NCBI RefSeq assembly: GCF_000739935.1
Contig: NZ_BBJU01000003.1
Span: 124,001-188,000, forward strand
DNA from: Agrobacterium rubi TR3 = NBRC 13261
GTDB lineage: Bacteria > Pseudomonadota > Alphaproteobacteria > Rhizobiales > Rhizobiaceae
Direction: 5' to 3'
Length of the DNA stretch: 64,000 bases
Below the pieces are notes generated by a model. The model was not told the origin of the DNA, made no database searches, and saw nothing but the letters and a program-made list of their open reading frames with translations. Both the position numbers and the translations under genes were made by a program. Every line of letters begins with the position of its first letter. The stretch's first letter is position 1. This document shows positions 17,989 to 27,946 of this stretch, piece by piece.

Positions 17989-19302
17989 TTACTTGGCTCT
18001 GGCGCGGTAAACCGTATCCAGCCATACGGCCAGAACGAGCACCATTCCGATGACGATGCTTTGCAATGGCGTGTCCATGCCCAAAAGCACCATGCCCGAG
18101 TTCAGCGATTGCATGACAACGGCACCCAGAATGGCACCGGCAATGGTGCCTGCGCCACCGGCAAGCGATGTGCCGCCGATGACGGCTGCAGCGATGGTGT
18201 AAAGCTCGTCCAGCGTTCCCTGCGCATTGGTCGCCGCGTTGAGGCGCGCAGTGGAGATGGCAGCTGCAATGGCGCAGAGCGCACCCATCAGCGCGAAAAT
18301 ACGCACCGTGACCCAGCGGGTTTTGATACCAGCGAGAACGGCAGCTTCCGGATTGCCGCCGATGGCGAAGACATAGCGACCAAAGCGGGTGCGGTTGGTG
18401 ATGAAGTTCATGATGATGGCGATGCCGAGTGCAATCAGCACTGGGATGGCGACACCGAGCGATATTTCCAGCCCGGCTTCCGGCCAGGCGATGCCGTTTG
18501 CTTCGGCATATTTGCGGGCAAGATTGACCGGCATGTAATAGCTGTTGAGAACTTTCACGGCGCCCAGTACGATGCCGCAGCCGACGAGGCCCATGAAATA
18601 TTCAGCCCAAATGGGCTTGAGCGGAAAGCCGAAGCGTTTGCGCTGTCGCCTCGAATTGATGATGGTCAGGACGATGAGGACGCAGGCGATGATGCCGACG
18701 ATCCAGCTGGCCGTGGCACCGATGGAGCCATCGGCGCCGCCGCCCATCAGGCGAAAGCGTGTGTCCATGGGCGCAACCGTCGCGCCGCTGGTGACCATCC
18801 AGGCGGCACCGCGCCACACCAAGAGGCCGCCGAGCGTGACGATGAAGGACGGCACGTTCATGAAGGCGATGATGACGCCCTGAAACGCGCCGATGGCGGC
18901 ACCGAGTGCAATGCCGACGCTGAGCGCGAACACCCAGGACATGGGGTGGTCGTAACCCAGCCATCCCGGCAGGAAGCGCGTCTGCGTCACGGCCATGATC
19001 ATGCCGACGAAGCCAAGGATGGAGCCGACCGACAGATCGATATTGCGCGTGACAATGACCAGCACCATGCCGGTTGCCATGACGGAAACGGATGCGGCCT
19101 GAACCGACAGGTTCCACAGGTTTCGCGAGGTCAGGAAGAGGCCACCGGACAGGATTTCAAATCCGACCCAGATGCAAAACAGCGCCACCACCATGCCCAA
19201 GAGTCGGGTGTCGATTTCCGTCGCGTTTAAGAAACGTCGCAACGGGTTGCCCCGCTCTGTCCGTGCGCCGGGTGACGATGCGACAACGGTTTGGTCCGTC
19301 AT
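17989..19302 (-). CDS. xylH: Xylose ABC transporter permease
   Basis: A 437-residue polytopic protein of the RbsC/XylH permease family. It contains the family motifs [16 protein letters not shown] and [15 protein letters not shown] and about ten or more membrane spans, with a central hydrophilic insertion ([16 protein letters not shown]) seen in XylH. It forms the inner-membrane channel for sugar delivered by XylF. It lies between xylF (139-bp gap with a stem-loop) and xylG. Confidence 0.92.
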   Translation of the reverse strand: MTDQTVVASSPGARTERGNPLRRFLNATEIDTRLLGMVVALFCIWVGFEILSGGLFLTSRNLWNLSVQAASVSVMATGMVLVIVTRNIDLSVGSILGFVGMIMAVTQTRFLPGWLGYDHPMSWVFALSVGIALGAAIGAFQGVIIAFMNVPSFIVTLGGLLVWRGAAWMVTSGATVAPMDTRFRLMGGGADGSIGATASWIVGIIACVLIVLTIINSRRQRKRFGFPLKPIWAEYFMGLVGCGIVLGAVKVLNSYYMPVNLARKYAEANGIAWPEAGLEISLGVAIPVLIALGIAIIMNFITNRTRFGRYVFAIGGNPEAAVLAGIKTRWVTVRIFALMGALCAIAAAISTARLNAATNAQGTLDELYTIAAAVIGGTSLAGGAGTIAGAILGAVVMQSLNSGMVLLGMDTPLQSIVIGMVLVLAVWLDTVYRARAK

Positions 19303-19386
19303 ATGTCCTGTGCTCCCTGAAACATATCATGCCTGCGCATGTGCCGGTCCGCCGCAAGGGTACCCCTGCGGCGGTGCCGGTAGGGA

Positions 19387-19429
19387 TTTGGCGAAACGTC
19401 AGGCCTTTGGGCCGAGGCATCTCGCCAAA
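19387..19429 (-). promoter_or_regulatory. Intercistronic stem-loop between xylF and xylH
   Basis: The arms TTTGGCGA and TCGCCAAA enclose a 27-nt stretch in the 139-bp xylF-xylH gap. There is no T-run, so it is more likely an mRNA-stabilising or partial-attenuation structure that keeps binding-protein expression above permease expression than a full terminator. Confidence 0.5.
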
Positions 19430-19441
19430 CCGAATGCGGGC

Positions 19442-20482
19442 TTATTTGCAAGCGGCGACGGTTCCGCCCTTCACGCCCTGGCAAAGTTCGCTCTTGGTGA
19501 TCCATTTTGCATCCAGAACAACGTTCAGGTTGTCCTTGGTGATGGCCTGTGGCTCGAGGAAGTAAGAGCTCATCTCGACACCGTTGGTACCGCCCTTGAA
19601 CTTGATGGTGCCGTCCAGCGTCTCCATCTTGGTGCCCTTGGCGAGAGCGACAGCCACTTCGCCGGCCTTCTTGCCCAGCTTGCGGCTGTCTTTCCACACG
19701 GAGACCGTCTGGGTGCCCAGCGCCACGCGGTTCAAGGCGGCTTTGTCGCCATCCTGACCGGACACGGGAACGGAACCTGCAAGCCCCTGCGCTTCCAGGG
19801 CCGCGACCACGCCGCCTGCCATGCCGTCATTGGACGAGACGACGGCATCGACCTTGTTGTTGTTGGCGGTCAGAAACTGCTCCATGTTCTTCTGGGCAAT
19901 TTCCGGCTTCCAGCCGTCGGTATAGGCTTCGCCGACATTCTTGATCTTGCCGGAGTCGATGGCAGCCTTCAGCACTTCCATCTGGCCGGAGAACACGAAG
20001 TCCGCATTCGGGTCGGTCGAGCCGCCCTTGATGAAGACGTAGTTGCCTTCAGGCTTGATCTTGAAGACTTCTTTGGCCTGCAAGCGGCCGACTTCCTTGT
20101 TGTCGAAGGTAATGTAATAGGTGCTGGGGTTTTCGATTAGGCGGTCGTAGCCCACGACCGGGATGCCTTCAGCTGCGGCCTTTTCGATGGCCGGGCCGAT
20201 GGCGCTGCTATCCTGCGCCAGCACGATCAGCGCGTTCGCTCCCTGTGCGATCAGACTTTCGATGTCGGTCAGCTGTTTTGCAGCCGAGGTCTGGGCGTCT
20301 GCGGAGATATACTTGGCGCCAGACGCTTTCAGCGCGTCCTTGATGGCGGCTTCGTCGGTCTTCCAACGCTCTTCCTGGAAGTTGGACCAGGATACGCCGA
20401 CGACGAGATCGGCAGCAACGGCCACCGTGTGCAGAGAAACGAGTACGGCTGTACCCGCCAATAGCTTGGCAAAAGAATTCAT
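19442..20482 (-). CDS. xylF: Periplasmic xylose-binding protein
   Basis: A 346-residue type I periplasmic binding protein. A signal peptide (about residues 1-23) precedes [20 protein letters not shown], a segment characteristic of XylF; later hallmarks are [18 protein letters not shown] and [10 protein letters not shown]. It captures D-xylose for XylH/XylG. First gene of the xylF-xylH-xylG operon, divergent from the ROK regulator across a 227-bp region with a perfect palindrome. Confidence 0.93.
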   Translation of the reverse strand: MNSFAKLLAGTAVLVSLHTVAVAADLVVGVSWSNFQEERWKTDEAAIKDALKASGAKYISADAQTSAAKQLTDIESLIAQGANALIVLAQDSSAIGPAIEKAAAEGIPVVGYDRLIENPSTYYITFDNKEVGRLQAKEVFKIKPEGNYVFIKGGSTDPNADFVFSGQMEVLKAAIDSGKIKNVGEAYTDGWKPEIAQKNMEQFLTANNNKVDAVVSSNDGMAGGVVAALEAQGLAGSVPVSGQDGDKAALNRVALGTQTVSVWKDSRKLGKKAGEVAVALAKGTKMETLDGTIKFKGGTNGVEMSSYFLEPQAITKDNLNVVLDAKWITKSELCQGVKGGTVAACK

Positions 20483-20570
20483 GAAGTCCTCCCGGGTAAC
20501 GACGACGCGCGACGCACCTCCATGCCTCTACGATCGCCACAAAAGCTGCCAAGCAACGCCAAAAGCATTT

Positions 20571-20589
20571 TTTCTCGACAGTCGAGAAA
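20571..20589. promoter_or_regulatory. Perfect palindromic operator for the xylose operon
   Basis: TTTCTCGACAGTCGAGAAA is a perfect inverted repeat with 9-bp arms around one central A. It lies in the divergent xylF/xylR intergenic region, 89 bp from the xylF start and about 120 bp from xylR. This is the expected position for the binding site of the adjacent ROK repressor, probably controlling both directions. Confidence 0.8.
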
Positions 20590-20709
20590 TTAAATGTCAG
20601 AGATTCCTGACGCTGTCAACAGAACTCCGCACTGCTCGTTAGCAGGGTGGTTGCGGCCAAATCCGGTAGGGTCTATGGCGGTGAAAACAGGTGAAGGAAC
20701 GCAAGCGCA

Positions 20710-21930
20710 ATGTCGGGCATAGCGAGTACAGAGCTGGTCCGGCAGCAAAACAGTCTACGGGTTTTGAGTGCGCTCCGCCGCCACGGCAATCTTTCGCACA
20801 CCGACCTTGCGGGGTTGACCGGCCTTGCCTCCGCCACTGTCTCCGCCATTACGGCGGACCTTGAGCGTTTCACGCTCATCGAGCGAACCGAGCAGCAGGC
20901 GGCGTCGGGCAGGGGCCGTCCACGGGTTCTGTTTCAGCCAAACAGGCAGTTCGGCTATGTGGCGGTGGTCGTCATCTCCTCGGATGCGGTGCAATATTCC
21001 CTGGTGGATTTCACTGGCAAGCTGATGGACCGGTTTGGTGAGGCGCGATCCTCCGGCAAGGCTGAGGATTTCGCGCAATCGATCTTGAGCGGCCTGTTGC
21101 GTCTCGTTGAGCGCTCGAAGATTGCGGCCAGCGCCGTTCTGCATATCTCCATCAGCAGCAAAGGGTTGGTCGATCCGGCCAGCGCCACGCTTGTCTGGTC
21201 GCCTGTTTTGGGGGAGGGGCAGGTTGATTTTCGCCAAACCCTGTCGGCGCATTTTCATGCGCAGATCTACCTCTATAATGAGACGCTTCTGGTGGCCGAG
21301 GCCCTATGGATGCGTGAGCGCGTCGAGACACCGCCACCCGCCGCGCTTGCGGCCCTGTCTCTTGGCCACAGCATCGGTTTGGGTGTGGCGCGCGATAGGG
21401 GCGAGGGACGTGCTGCTGTCGAGGCACCCAATTTCGGGCACATGCTGCACATGCCGGATGGCGCGCTGTGTCGATGTGGCGCCAAGGGCTGCGTCGAGGC
21501 CTATTGTGGGTTCTACGGTATTTTGCGCACCGCATTCGAGGTGCCGACCAACACGATCCCGGCCAAATTCGTGCCCATTGGAGAGGTCGATAAGATCGCT
21601 GCCTCCGCGCGGTTGGGAAATCGCATGGCTGCTTTCGCCTTCCGGCAGGCGGGGCTTGCGCTCGGCAACGGGCTTTCGCGGCTGTTCAGCCTGCACGGCC
21701 CCATGCGCGTCTTCGTAACGGGGCCGGGAACACGCTTTTTCGATCTGCTCAAGACCAGCATTCAGGATGGCATGATGCAGACCAATGCCATCCGCATCGG
21801 TGGTATGCCGCAGATCACAATCGAGCCAGATGAGCAGAGTTTGGTGTTCGACGGGCATATGGGGCTTGCATTGTCGCGTCTGGATGGAGATATCCTGATG
21901 TCAGGCACGGCCGCGCCACAGACGTCTTGA
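20710..21930 (+). CDS. xylR: ROK-family transcriptional regulator of the xylose operon
   Basis: A 406-residue protein with an N-terminal winged helix (about residues 12-65, HTDLAGLTGLASATVSAITA) and a C-terminal ROK sugar-kinase-like domain. The ROK zinc motif is present as CRCGAKGCVEAYCG. Proteins of this build next to xylFHG are XylR repressors that release DNA on binding xylose. GAAGGA precedes the ATG. It is divergent from xylF, with the palindrome at 20571-20589 between them. A small membrane gene follows 29 bp downstream. Confidence 0.88.
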   Translation: MSGIASTELVRQQNSLRVLSALRRHGNLSHTDLAGLTGLASATVSAITADLERFTLIERTEQQAASGRGRPRVLFQPNRQFGYVAVVVISSDAVQYSLVDFTGKLMDRFGEARSSGKAEDFAQSILSGLLRLVERSKIAASAVLHISISSKGLVDPASATLVWSPVLGEGQVDFRQTLSAHFHAQIYLYNETLLVAEALWMRERVETPPPAALAALSLGHSIGLGVARDRGEGRAAVEAPNFGHMLHMPDGALCRCGAKGCVEAYCGFYGILRTAFEVPTNTIPAKFVPIGEVDKIAASARLGNRMAAFAFRQAGLALGNGLSRLFSLHGPMRVFVTGPGTRFFDLLKTSIQDGMMQTNAIRIGGMPQITIEPDEQSLVFDGHMGLALSRLDGDILMSGTAAPQTS

Positions 21931-21959
21931 GCGCAGCCGACGACGCGCAGGGAGACAAC

Positions 21960-22190
21960 ATGCTGTTCATCGACACCAACCACCCGATCTACCAGCCCCT
22001 ATGGGTCAGGCTGTTGATCGTCGGTCTTTGCGCGGGCTGGGCCATCATCGAGTTCATCAACCACGAGATTTTCTGGGCCACGCTCATTGGCGGCATCGCG
22101 GCTTACTCTGCCTATGTGTTGTTGATCACCTTCAAGCCGGCGCCTGTAAAAACCGAGGAAGGCACGGCCATACCACCGGATGAAGCGTAA
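21960..22190 (+). CDS. Small DUF3329-like membrane protein
   Basis: A 76-residue protein starting MLFIDTNHPIYQPLWVRLLI, with two membrane spans (about residues 14-32 and 37-57) and a short cytoplasmic-looking tail. It resembles the DUF3329 pattern. ATG 21960 is used because AGGGAGA is just upstream; a longer frame starts inside xylR. Probably cotranscribed with xylR; its stop abuts the stop of the converging gene. Function unknown. Confidence 0.75.
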   Translation: MLFIDTNHPIYQPLWVRLLIVGLCAGWAIIEFINHEIFWATLIGGIAAYSAYVLLITFKPAPVKTEEGTAIPPDEA

Positions 22191-22646
22191 TCACCGCGTG
22201 ATGAAACGGATGGCCTGATCGATCAGCAGATTGGCCGCTGTCATCCGCAGATTGGCGTTGTGGCGAAACTGCGGGCTGACCATATCCGGGTGGTTCAGCC
22301 GTGCGAAGTTGCGGCGTTTCTCGCTCAGCGTTTCCACAGTGTCCTTGTCGTTGATCGCAAGCTCGTCCGATACGTCGGAAAGTGCCGTTCTCTCGAGGTG
22401 CGGCGGCATGATATCTGGTATGGCTTCCGGCGTTGGCTGAGCAACGGGTTGCTCCACAAATCCCAGATAGGATTCAAGCGGCCTGTTGGCAGATGAGGGC
22501 TCCTGGGTGGCGGTCTCGAAGACCAGGCTGGAACTAAAGCTGTTGATGCCAAAGCCGGATCGGATTTCTTCCTCGGGCACATCGCTTTCGTCCTCACGCT
22601 CCAGGCGCTCCACAACGGATTGAAAGACGGATTGGCCGAACAGCAT
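22191..22646 (-). CDS. Hypothetical protein with J-domain-like HPD segment
   Basis: A 151-residue acidic protein. The first 90 residues look disordered and Pro/Glu-rich. The C-terminal 50 residues read EKRRNFARLNHPDMVSPQ followed by an amphipathic helix, recalling helix II, the HPD loop and helix III of DnaJ-type domains. If real, it may stimulate a DnaK-type chaperone, but the assignment rests on a short motif. Monocistronic on the minus strand. Confidence 0.65.
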   Translation of the reverse strand: MLFGQSVFQSVVERLEREDESDVPEEEIRSGFGINSFSSSLVFETATQEPSSANRPLESYLGFVEQPVAQPTPEAIPDIMPPHLERTALSDVSDELAINDKDTVETLSEKRRNFARLNHPDMVSPQFRHNANLRMTAANLLIDQAIRFITR

Positions 22647-22707
22647 GTGATGGTTCCCGATGAGTGGCCGACACGATCATATCAACATGGCCTCTGGCTT
22701 GCGCCCG

Positions 22708-23712
22708 TCAAGTCCATGTCAGATTGCGGCTTTCCTCCAGCACGAGGTCATAGAGCAATTGCGCGCTCGGCGGTAAAGCGCGGTCTTTGGTGACGATCAG
22801 GCTGTAGGGTTTGACGCTCAATTCGAATTCGGTCGGAAGAATACGGATATCACCCATCGGCGAATGCTGGCCCGAGACGAACTGCGCCATCTCATAGGCA
22901 AGCGGCGCAATCGCGTTGGTTTGCGTGACGATGGCGAGTGTCAGAACGACGGAGGGCGTGTTGATGATGTTGCGGGGCAGGGCAACGCCTTGCGACAGAA
23001 ACACATCTTCCATCGTACGTCGCAACAGGGCACCCGGCGGCTGAAACACCCAATCATATTGCGAGAGGTCCTCCAGCTTGGCCGGTGATCCATTCAGCAG
23101 CGGGTGGCCCTTGCGCACGAGAAGACACGCCGATTCGATGCCGATCTCATGGGCGTTGAACAGCGCTGGATCGAGATCGTCAGGAATGCGGCCGATCACG
23201 AAATCATGTCGGGCAGCCAAAAGTTCGCGAGCCAGCACGTTGCTTGTCTCGACCTGCACATTGATCTCGATGCCGGGATAGGTGTCCATGGCCTTGTGAA
23301 GGGCAGGCACGACGAGGCTGATAGCGGGTGCCGTGACCGAGCCGATGAATACCGAACCGCCATTGCCGGATTTCATCTGCGCAAGTTCGCGACTGGCCTC
23401 GCGCAATTCCAGAAGAATCTTCTTCGCACGCTTGGCAAGCGCCTCGCCGAACTGGGTCAGAACCACGCCACGCGAGGCGCGCTGGCACAGCGGGCTCTTG
23501 ACGATGGCCTCCATTTCAGCCAACATGCGTGAAGCTGCCGGTTGTGTCATATTGAGTGCCGCCGCCGCCGCACTGACCTGTCCATGCTCTTCGATCGTCA
23601 CCAGCATGCGCAGATGGGCCATTTTCAAACCGGCGCGCAACAGGGGGTTGTCTTCCGTCAAAGACAGAAATTCGAACGTGTTCGTTCCATTCCGTTCCAT
23701 GGATTTGTCCAT
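22708..23712 (-). CDS. gbpR: LysR-type regulator of the chvE operon
   Basis: A 334-residue LysR-type protein. The helix-turn-helix (about residues 45-75, VSAAAAALNMTQPAASRML) is followed by a periplasmic-binding-like effector domain. It is transcribed divergently from chvE, exactly as gbpR (galactose-binding-protein regulator) of Agrobacterium, where GbpR activates chvE in response to sugars such as arabinose, galactose and fucose. ATG 23712 is preceded by a G-rich ribosome site. The N-terminus is about 30 residues longer than in a typical LysR protein, also as expected for GbpR. Confidence 0.9.
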   Translation of the reverse strand: MDKSMERNGTNTFEFLSLTEDNPLLRAGLKMAHLRMLVTIEEHGQVSAAAAALNMTQPAASRMLAEMEAIVKSPLCQRASRGVVLTQFGEALAKRAKKILLELREASRELAQMKSGNGGSVFIGSVTAPAISLVVPALHKAMDTYPGIEINVQVETSNVLARELLAARHDFVIGRIPDDLDPALFNAHEIGIESACLLVRKGHPLLNGSPAKLEDLSQYDWVFQPPGALLRRTMEDVFLSQGVALPRNIINTPSVVLTLAIVTQTNAIAPLAYEMAQFVSGQHSPMGDIRILPTEFELSVKPYSLIVTKDRALPPSAQLLYDLVLEESRNLTWT

Positions 23713-23966
23713 TTGGCCCCCCTAAAAACAGGGGAAGGCGATAATATCGATTTAATATACCAAAAATGACATAGGAAAAGCCACATATTCTATTTGACAG
23801 TTATATGGATTCAGAACAGTTTGCGCCTGTGCCGAGGAGGAGTGGCGAAAGACTGGATTGTGTTTGCGATTCCGTCGAGTAAGCTAAACTTCATTGCTCG
23901 GGCAGTGGATTTGAAGGCGGATTGTAGATAAACAACGCCTGCAAGAGGGTTCAAGGGAGAGAGTTC
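23713..23966. promoter_or_regulatory. gbpR-chvE divergent control region
   Basis: 254 bp between the divergent starts. The gbpR-proximal half is A+T-rich (around 23740-23815) and includes a TTGACA hexamer at 23794-23799 pointing towards chvE. In Agrobacterium this region is where GbpR regulates chvE; I cannot place the exact site. GGGAGAG (23957-23963) is the chvE ribosome site. Confidence 0.6.
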
Positions 23967-25031
23967 ATGAAATCCATCATTTCGTTGGTTGCGGCCTGTG
24001 CCATCGGCGCTGCAGCATTTGCGTCCCCAGTCTGGGCGCAGGATAAGGGCACAGTTGGTATCGCGATGCCAACGAAGTCGTCTGCACGCTGGATCGATGA
24101 CGGCAACAACATCGTCAAGCAGCTTCAGGACGCTGGTTACGCAACAGATCTGCAGTACGCTGACGACGATATTCCGAATCAGCTGTCCCAGATTGAAAAC
24201 ATGGTTACCAAGGGCGTAAAGGTTCTGGTGATTGCATCGATCGACGGCACGACGCTGTCGGACGTGCTCAAGCAGGCTGGTTCGCAGGGCATCAAGGTCA
24301 TCGCGTATGACCGCCTGATCCGCAACAGCGGCGACGTCAGCTACTATGCAACCTTCGACAACTTCCAGGTTGGCGTGTTGCAGGCAACATCGATTGCCGA
24401 CAAGCTTGGTCTGAAGGACGGCAAGGGTCCGTTCAACATCGAACTGTTCGGCGGTTCGCCAGACGACAACAACGCTTTCTTCTTCTACGATGGCGCAATG
24501 TCCGTTCTCAAGCCTTACATCGACAGCGGCAAGCTCGTCGTTAAGTCCGGCCAGATGGGCATGGACAAGGTCGGTACGCTGCGTTGGGATCCTGCAACGG
24601 CCCAGGCCCGTATGGATAACCTTCTCTCTGCCTTCTACACAGACGCAAAGGTCGACGCCGTTCTGTCGCCTTATGACGGTATCTCCATCGGCATCATCTC
24701 CTCGCTCAAGGGCGTTGGTTACGGTTCTGGCGACATGCCGCTCCCAGTCGTTTCCGGTCAGGATGCTGAAGTTCCGTCCGTCAAGTCGATCCTGGCTGGC
24801 GAACAGTATTCCACCATCTTCAAGGACACACGCGAACTGGCCAAGGTTACCGTTGGCATGGTCAACGCTGCAATGCAGGGCAAAGAGCCTGAAGTTAACG
24901 ACACCAAGACCTATGAAAATGGCGTCAAGGTCGTTCCTTCCTACCTCTTGAAGCCGGTTGCCGTCACCAAGGACAACGTCAAGCAGGTTCTGGTTGACAG
25001 CGGTTACTACAAAGAAGACCAGCTGAAGTAA
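23967..25031 (+). CDS. chvE: Multiple-sugar-binding periplasmic receptor ChvE
   Basis: A 354-residue periplasmic binding protein. Signal peptide about residues 1-25 (ending SPVWAQ), then [19 protein letters not shown]; sugar-site regions [19 protein letters not shown] and [10 protein letters not shown] are visible. In Agrobacterium ChvE binds glucose, galactose, arabinose and acidic sugars, mediates chemotaxis to them, feeds the GguAB transporter, and docks on the VirA sensor to boost virulence-gene induction. VirA is not in this window, so virulence capacity cannot be inferred. A stem-loop separates it from gguA. Confidence 0.95.
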   Translation: MKSIISLVAACAIGAAAFASPVWAQDKGTVGIAMPTKSSARWIDDGNNIVKQLQDAGYATDLQYADDDIPNQLSQIENMVTKGVKVLVIASIDGTTLSDVLKQAGSQGIKVIAYDRLIRNSGDVSYYATFDNFQVGVLQATSIADKLGLKDGKGPFNIELFGGSPDDNNAFFFYDGAMSVLKPYIDSGKLVVKSGQMGMDKVGTLRWDPATAQARMDNLLSAFYTDAKVDAVLSPYDGISIGIISSLKGVGYGSGDMPLPVVSGQDAEVPSVKSILAGEQYSTIFKDTRELAKVTVGMVNAAMQGKEPEVNDTKTYENGVKVVPSYLLKPVAVTKDNVKQVLVDSGYYKEDQLK

Positions 25032-25043
25032 TTTTATGATCGT

Positions 25044-25073
25044 GGCGGGGGTGGATATTTTATCCATCCCCGC
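25044..25073 (+). terminator. Stem-loop (partial terminator/attenuator) after chvE
   Basis: Strong inverted repeat (GCGGGG[G]TGGATA / TATCCATCCCCGC) lies 13 bp after the chvE stop and 45 bp before gguA. Followed by TTCTTC rather than a clean T-run, it probably lets only part of the transcription continue into gguAB, so that binding protein is made in excess. Confidence 0.65.
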
Positions 25074-25117
25074 TTCTTCAAATAAGAACGCCGGATTGTA
25101 CGGCGCTGGATTGCGAT

Positions 25118-26653
25118 ATGGACAATACCATTCTCGAAATGCGGAATATCACCAAGACCTTCCCGGGCGTGAAAGCGCTTGAGAATGTGAACCTCAAGGT
25201 TCGCCAGGGTGAGATACACGCACTCGTCGGCGAAAACGGTGCTGGAAAGTCGACCCTCATGAAGGTCCTTTCAGGCGTCTACCCTGCCGGCACCTATGAC
25301 GGCGAAATTCACTACGAAGGTCAGCTGCGGAACTTCCGCGCGATCAACGACAGTGAAGACGTCGGCATCATCATCATTCACCAGGAACTGGCCCTTGTGC
25401 CGCTTCTGTCGATTGCCGAAAACATTTTCCTCGGAAACGAGATCGCCACCAACGGCGTCATCAGCTGGCAGCAGACGTTCAATCGGACGCGCGAGCTTTT
25501 GAAGAAGGTTGGCCTCAAGGAATCGCCCGAGACGCTGATCACCGATATCGGTGTGGGCAAGCAGCAGCTGGTGGAAATCGCCAAGGCGTTGTCCAAGAGC
25601 GTGAAGCTGCTCATTCTCGACGAGCCCACTGCGTCCCTGAACGAAAGCGATTCGGAAGCGCTGCTCAACCTGCTGATCGAGTTCCGCAAGCAGGGCCTGA
25701 CCTCCATCATCATCACGCACAAGCTCAACGAAGTGCGCAAGGTGGCAGACCAGATTACGGTTCTGCGCGACGGTATGACGGTCAAGACGCTGGACTGTCA
25801 CAGTGAAGAGATCAGCGAAGACGTCATCATCAGAAACATGGTGGGCCGCGATCTCGAAGACCGTTACCCGCCGCGCGACGTGCCGATCGGCGAGACCATT
25901 CTGGAAGTCAAGAACTGGAACGCCTATCACCAACAGCACCGCGATCGTCAGGTTCTGCACGATATCAACGTCAACGTCCGCAAGGGCGAAGTCGTGGGTA
26001 TTGCGGGCCTGATGGGTGCCGGTCGCACCGAATTTGCGATGAGCGTGTTCGGCAAGTCCTACGGTCACAAGATCACCGGCGACGTTCTCATCCACGGCAA
26101 GCCCGTAGATGTCAGCACCGTGCGCAAGGCCATCGATGCCGGTCTTGCCTACGTAACCGAAGACCGCAAGCATCTGGGCCTCGTGCTCAACGACAATATT
26201 TTGCACAACACCACACTTGCCAATCTGGCCGGTGTGTCGTCTGCCAGCGTCATCGACGATCACAAGGAAATGAACGTCGCAAACGACTTCCGTAAGCGTC
26301 TGCGCATCCGCTCTTCCGGCATCTTTCAGGAAACGATCAACCTGTCCGGCGGCAACCAGCAGAAGGTTGTCCTGTCGAAATGGCTGTTCTCCAATCCTGA
26401 CGTTCTCATTCTGGACGAGCCGACACGCGGTATCGACGTCGGTGCAAAATACGAAATCTACACCATTATCAACCAGCTCGCCGCCGAAGGAAAAGGCGTT
26501 CTGATGATCTCATCGGAAATGCCCGAACTGCTTGGCAATTGCGACCGCATCTACGTTATGAACGAAGGACGGATTGTCGCCGAATTGCCGAAGGGAGAGG
26601 CGAGCCAGGAAAGCATCATGCGCGCTATCATGCGCTCAGGGGAGAAGAACTGA
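25118..26653 (+). CDS. gguA: Sugar ABC transporter ATP-binding protein GguA
   Basis: A 511-residue tandem ABC ATPase (RbsA/MglA type). The first domain has GENGAGKST, a Walker [12 protein letters not shown] and ITHKLNEV. The second has the degenerate P-loop GLMGAGRTE usual in these proteins, the signature [14 protein letters not shown] and [10 protein letters not shown]. It powers uptake of ChvE-bound sugars through GguB. Its stop overlaps the gguB start by 1 bp (TGATG), indicating translational coupling. Confidence 0.95.
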   Translation: MDNTILEMRNITKTFPGVKALENVNLKVRQGEIHALVGENGAGKSTLMKVLSGVYPAGTYDGEIHYEGQLRNFRAINDSEDVGIIIIHQELALVPLLSIAENIFLGNEIATNGVISWQQTFNRTRELLKKVGLKESPETLITDIGVGKQQLVEIAKALSKSVKLLILDEPTASLNESDSEALLNLLIEFRKQGLTSIIITHKLNEVRKVADQITVLRDGMTVKTLDCHSEEISEDVIIRNMVGRDLEDRYPPRDVPIGETILEVKNWNAYHQQHRDRQVLHDINVNVRKGEVVGIAGLMGAGRTEFAMSVFGKSYGHKITGDVLIHGKPVDVSTVRKAIDAGLAYVTEDRKHLGLVLNDNILHNTTLANLAGVSSASVIDDHKEMNVANDFRKRLRIRSSGIFQETINLSGGNQQKVVLSKWLFSNPDVLILDEPTRGIDVGAKYEIYTIINQLAAEGKGVLMISSEMPELLGNCDRIYVMNEGRIVAELPKGEASQESIMRAIMRSGEKN

Positions 26654-27849
26654 TGAGTTCGGCCAACACATCCACCGAAGAGAGCAACGTCGTTTCAGTC
26701 GGCTCGTATATCCGGTCCAACATCCGCGAATACGGCATGCTGATCGCGCTTGTCGCCATCATGGTTTTCTTCCAGTTTTACACGGGCGGCATTCTGTTTC
26801 GCCCGGTTAACCTGACGAACCTGATCCTTCAGAACTCGTTCATCGTCATCATGTCGCTGGGCATGCTGCTGGTGATCGTTGCGGGGCACATCGACCTGTC
26901 GGTCGGCTCCATCGTCGCCTTCGTCGGCGCTATCGCGGCCATTTTGACCGTGCAATGGGGCATGAACCCGCTGCTCGCAGCGCTGATCTGCCTCGGCGTC
27001 GGCGGCATCATCGGTGCAGCGCAGGGCTATTGGATTGCCTACCACCGCATTCCATCGTTTATCGTGACACTGGCTGGCATGCTCGTGTTCCGCGGCCTGA
27101 CGCTGTTCGTTCTCGGCGGCAAGAACATCGGTCCGTTCCCGGTCGATTTCCAGGTCGTCAGCACCGGCTTTCTGCCCGATATCGCTGGTATCGCCGGTTT
27201 CAACACGACTTCGATGGTTCTGACCGTTGCCATCACCGCTGCTCTGTTCGTGTTCGCCCTGCGTCGTCGCCAGGTGAACCAGAGGCACGGCATCGATGTC
27301 GAACCTTTTGGCTTCTTCATTGCCCAGCATGCTCTGATTTCGGCTGCCATCCTGTTCCTGGGCTACCAGCTTTCGACCTATCGCGGCCTGCCGAATGTTC
27401 TGATCGTGATGCTGGTGCTGATCGCGCTTTACAGCTTCGTTACACGTCGCACGACCATCGGCCGTCGTATCTACGCCATGGGCGGCAATGAAAAGGCGAC
27501 GAAGCTGTCGGGTATCAACACCGAACGCTTGAGCTTCCTGACCTTCGTCAACATGGGTGTTCTTGCCGGTCTTGCCGGTATGATCATCGCCACACGCCTG
27601 AACTCGGCAACGCCAAAGGCTGGCGTCGGCTTCGAACTCGACGTGATCGCGGCCTGCTTCATCGGCGGCGCCTCTGCGTCCGGCGGCGTTGGCAAGATCA
27701 CCGGTGCGGTCATCGGCGCGTTTATCATGGGCGTCATGAACAATGGAATGTCGATCGTCGGTCTCGGCATCGACTTCCAGCAGATGGTCAAGGGCCTCGT
27801 GCTTCTGGCTGCCGTGTTCTTCGACGTCTACAACAAGAACAAGGGCTGA
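26653..27849 (+). CDS. gguB: Sugar ABC transporter permease GguB
   Basis: A 398-residue polytopic membrane protein of the RbsC/MglC type, with about ten spans. It includes the family motifs [17 protein letters not shown] and YAMGGNEKATKLSGI. Forms the inner-membrane channel for ChvE substrates with GguA. ATG 26653 overlaps the gguA stop; the upstream extension of the frame lies inside gguA and is rejected. Confidence 0.95.
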   Translation: MSSANTSTEESNVVSVGSYIRSNIREYGMLIALVAIMVFFQFYTGGILFRPVNLTNLILQNSFIVIMSLGMLLVIVAGHIDLSVGSIVAFVGAIAAILTVQWGMNPLLAALICLGVGGIIGAAQGYWIAYHRIPSFIVTLAGMLVFRGLTLFVLGGKNIGPFPVDFQVVSTGFLPDIAGIAGFNTTSMVLTVAITAALFVFALRRRQVNQRHGIDVEPFGFFIAQHALISAAILFLGYQLSTYRGLPNVLIVMLVLIALYSFVTRRTTIGRRIYAMGGNEKATKLSGINTERLSFLTFVNMGVLAGLAGMIIATRLNSATPKAGVGFELDVIAACFIGGASASGGVGKITGAVIGAFIMGVMNNGMSIVGLGIDFQQMVKGLVLLAAVFFDVYNKNKG

Positions 27850-27881
27850 TCGTCAGGTCGCTGCCAGATTTTACACAGAAC

Positions 27882-27904
27882 AAGTGGCCGGTTTCCGGCC
27901 ACTT
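27882..27904 (+). terminator. Stem-loop between gguB and gguC
   Basis: Near-perfect hairpin AAGTGGCCGG-TTT-CCGGCCACTT, 33 bp after the gguB stop, followed only by TCATG. Probably an mRNA-end or attenuating structure ahead of gguC. Confidence 0.6.
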
Positions 27905-27946
27905 TCATGAGATGCAGGCGTCGAATCGTCTTTGAAAGGAACTACC

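Noticed and set aside
23811-25067. A 418-codon minus-strand open frame covering chvE
   Set aside because: It is antisense to an unmistakable chvE, has no family resemblance, and is produced by third-position GC bias.
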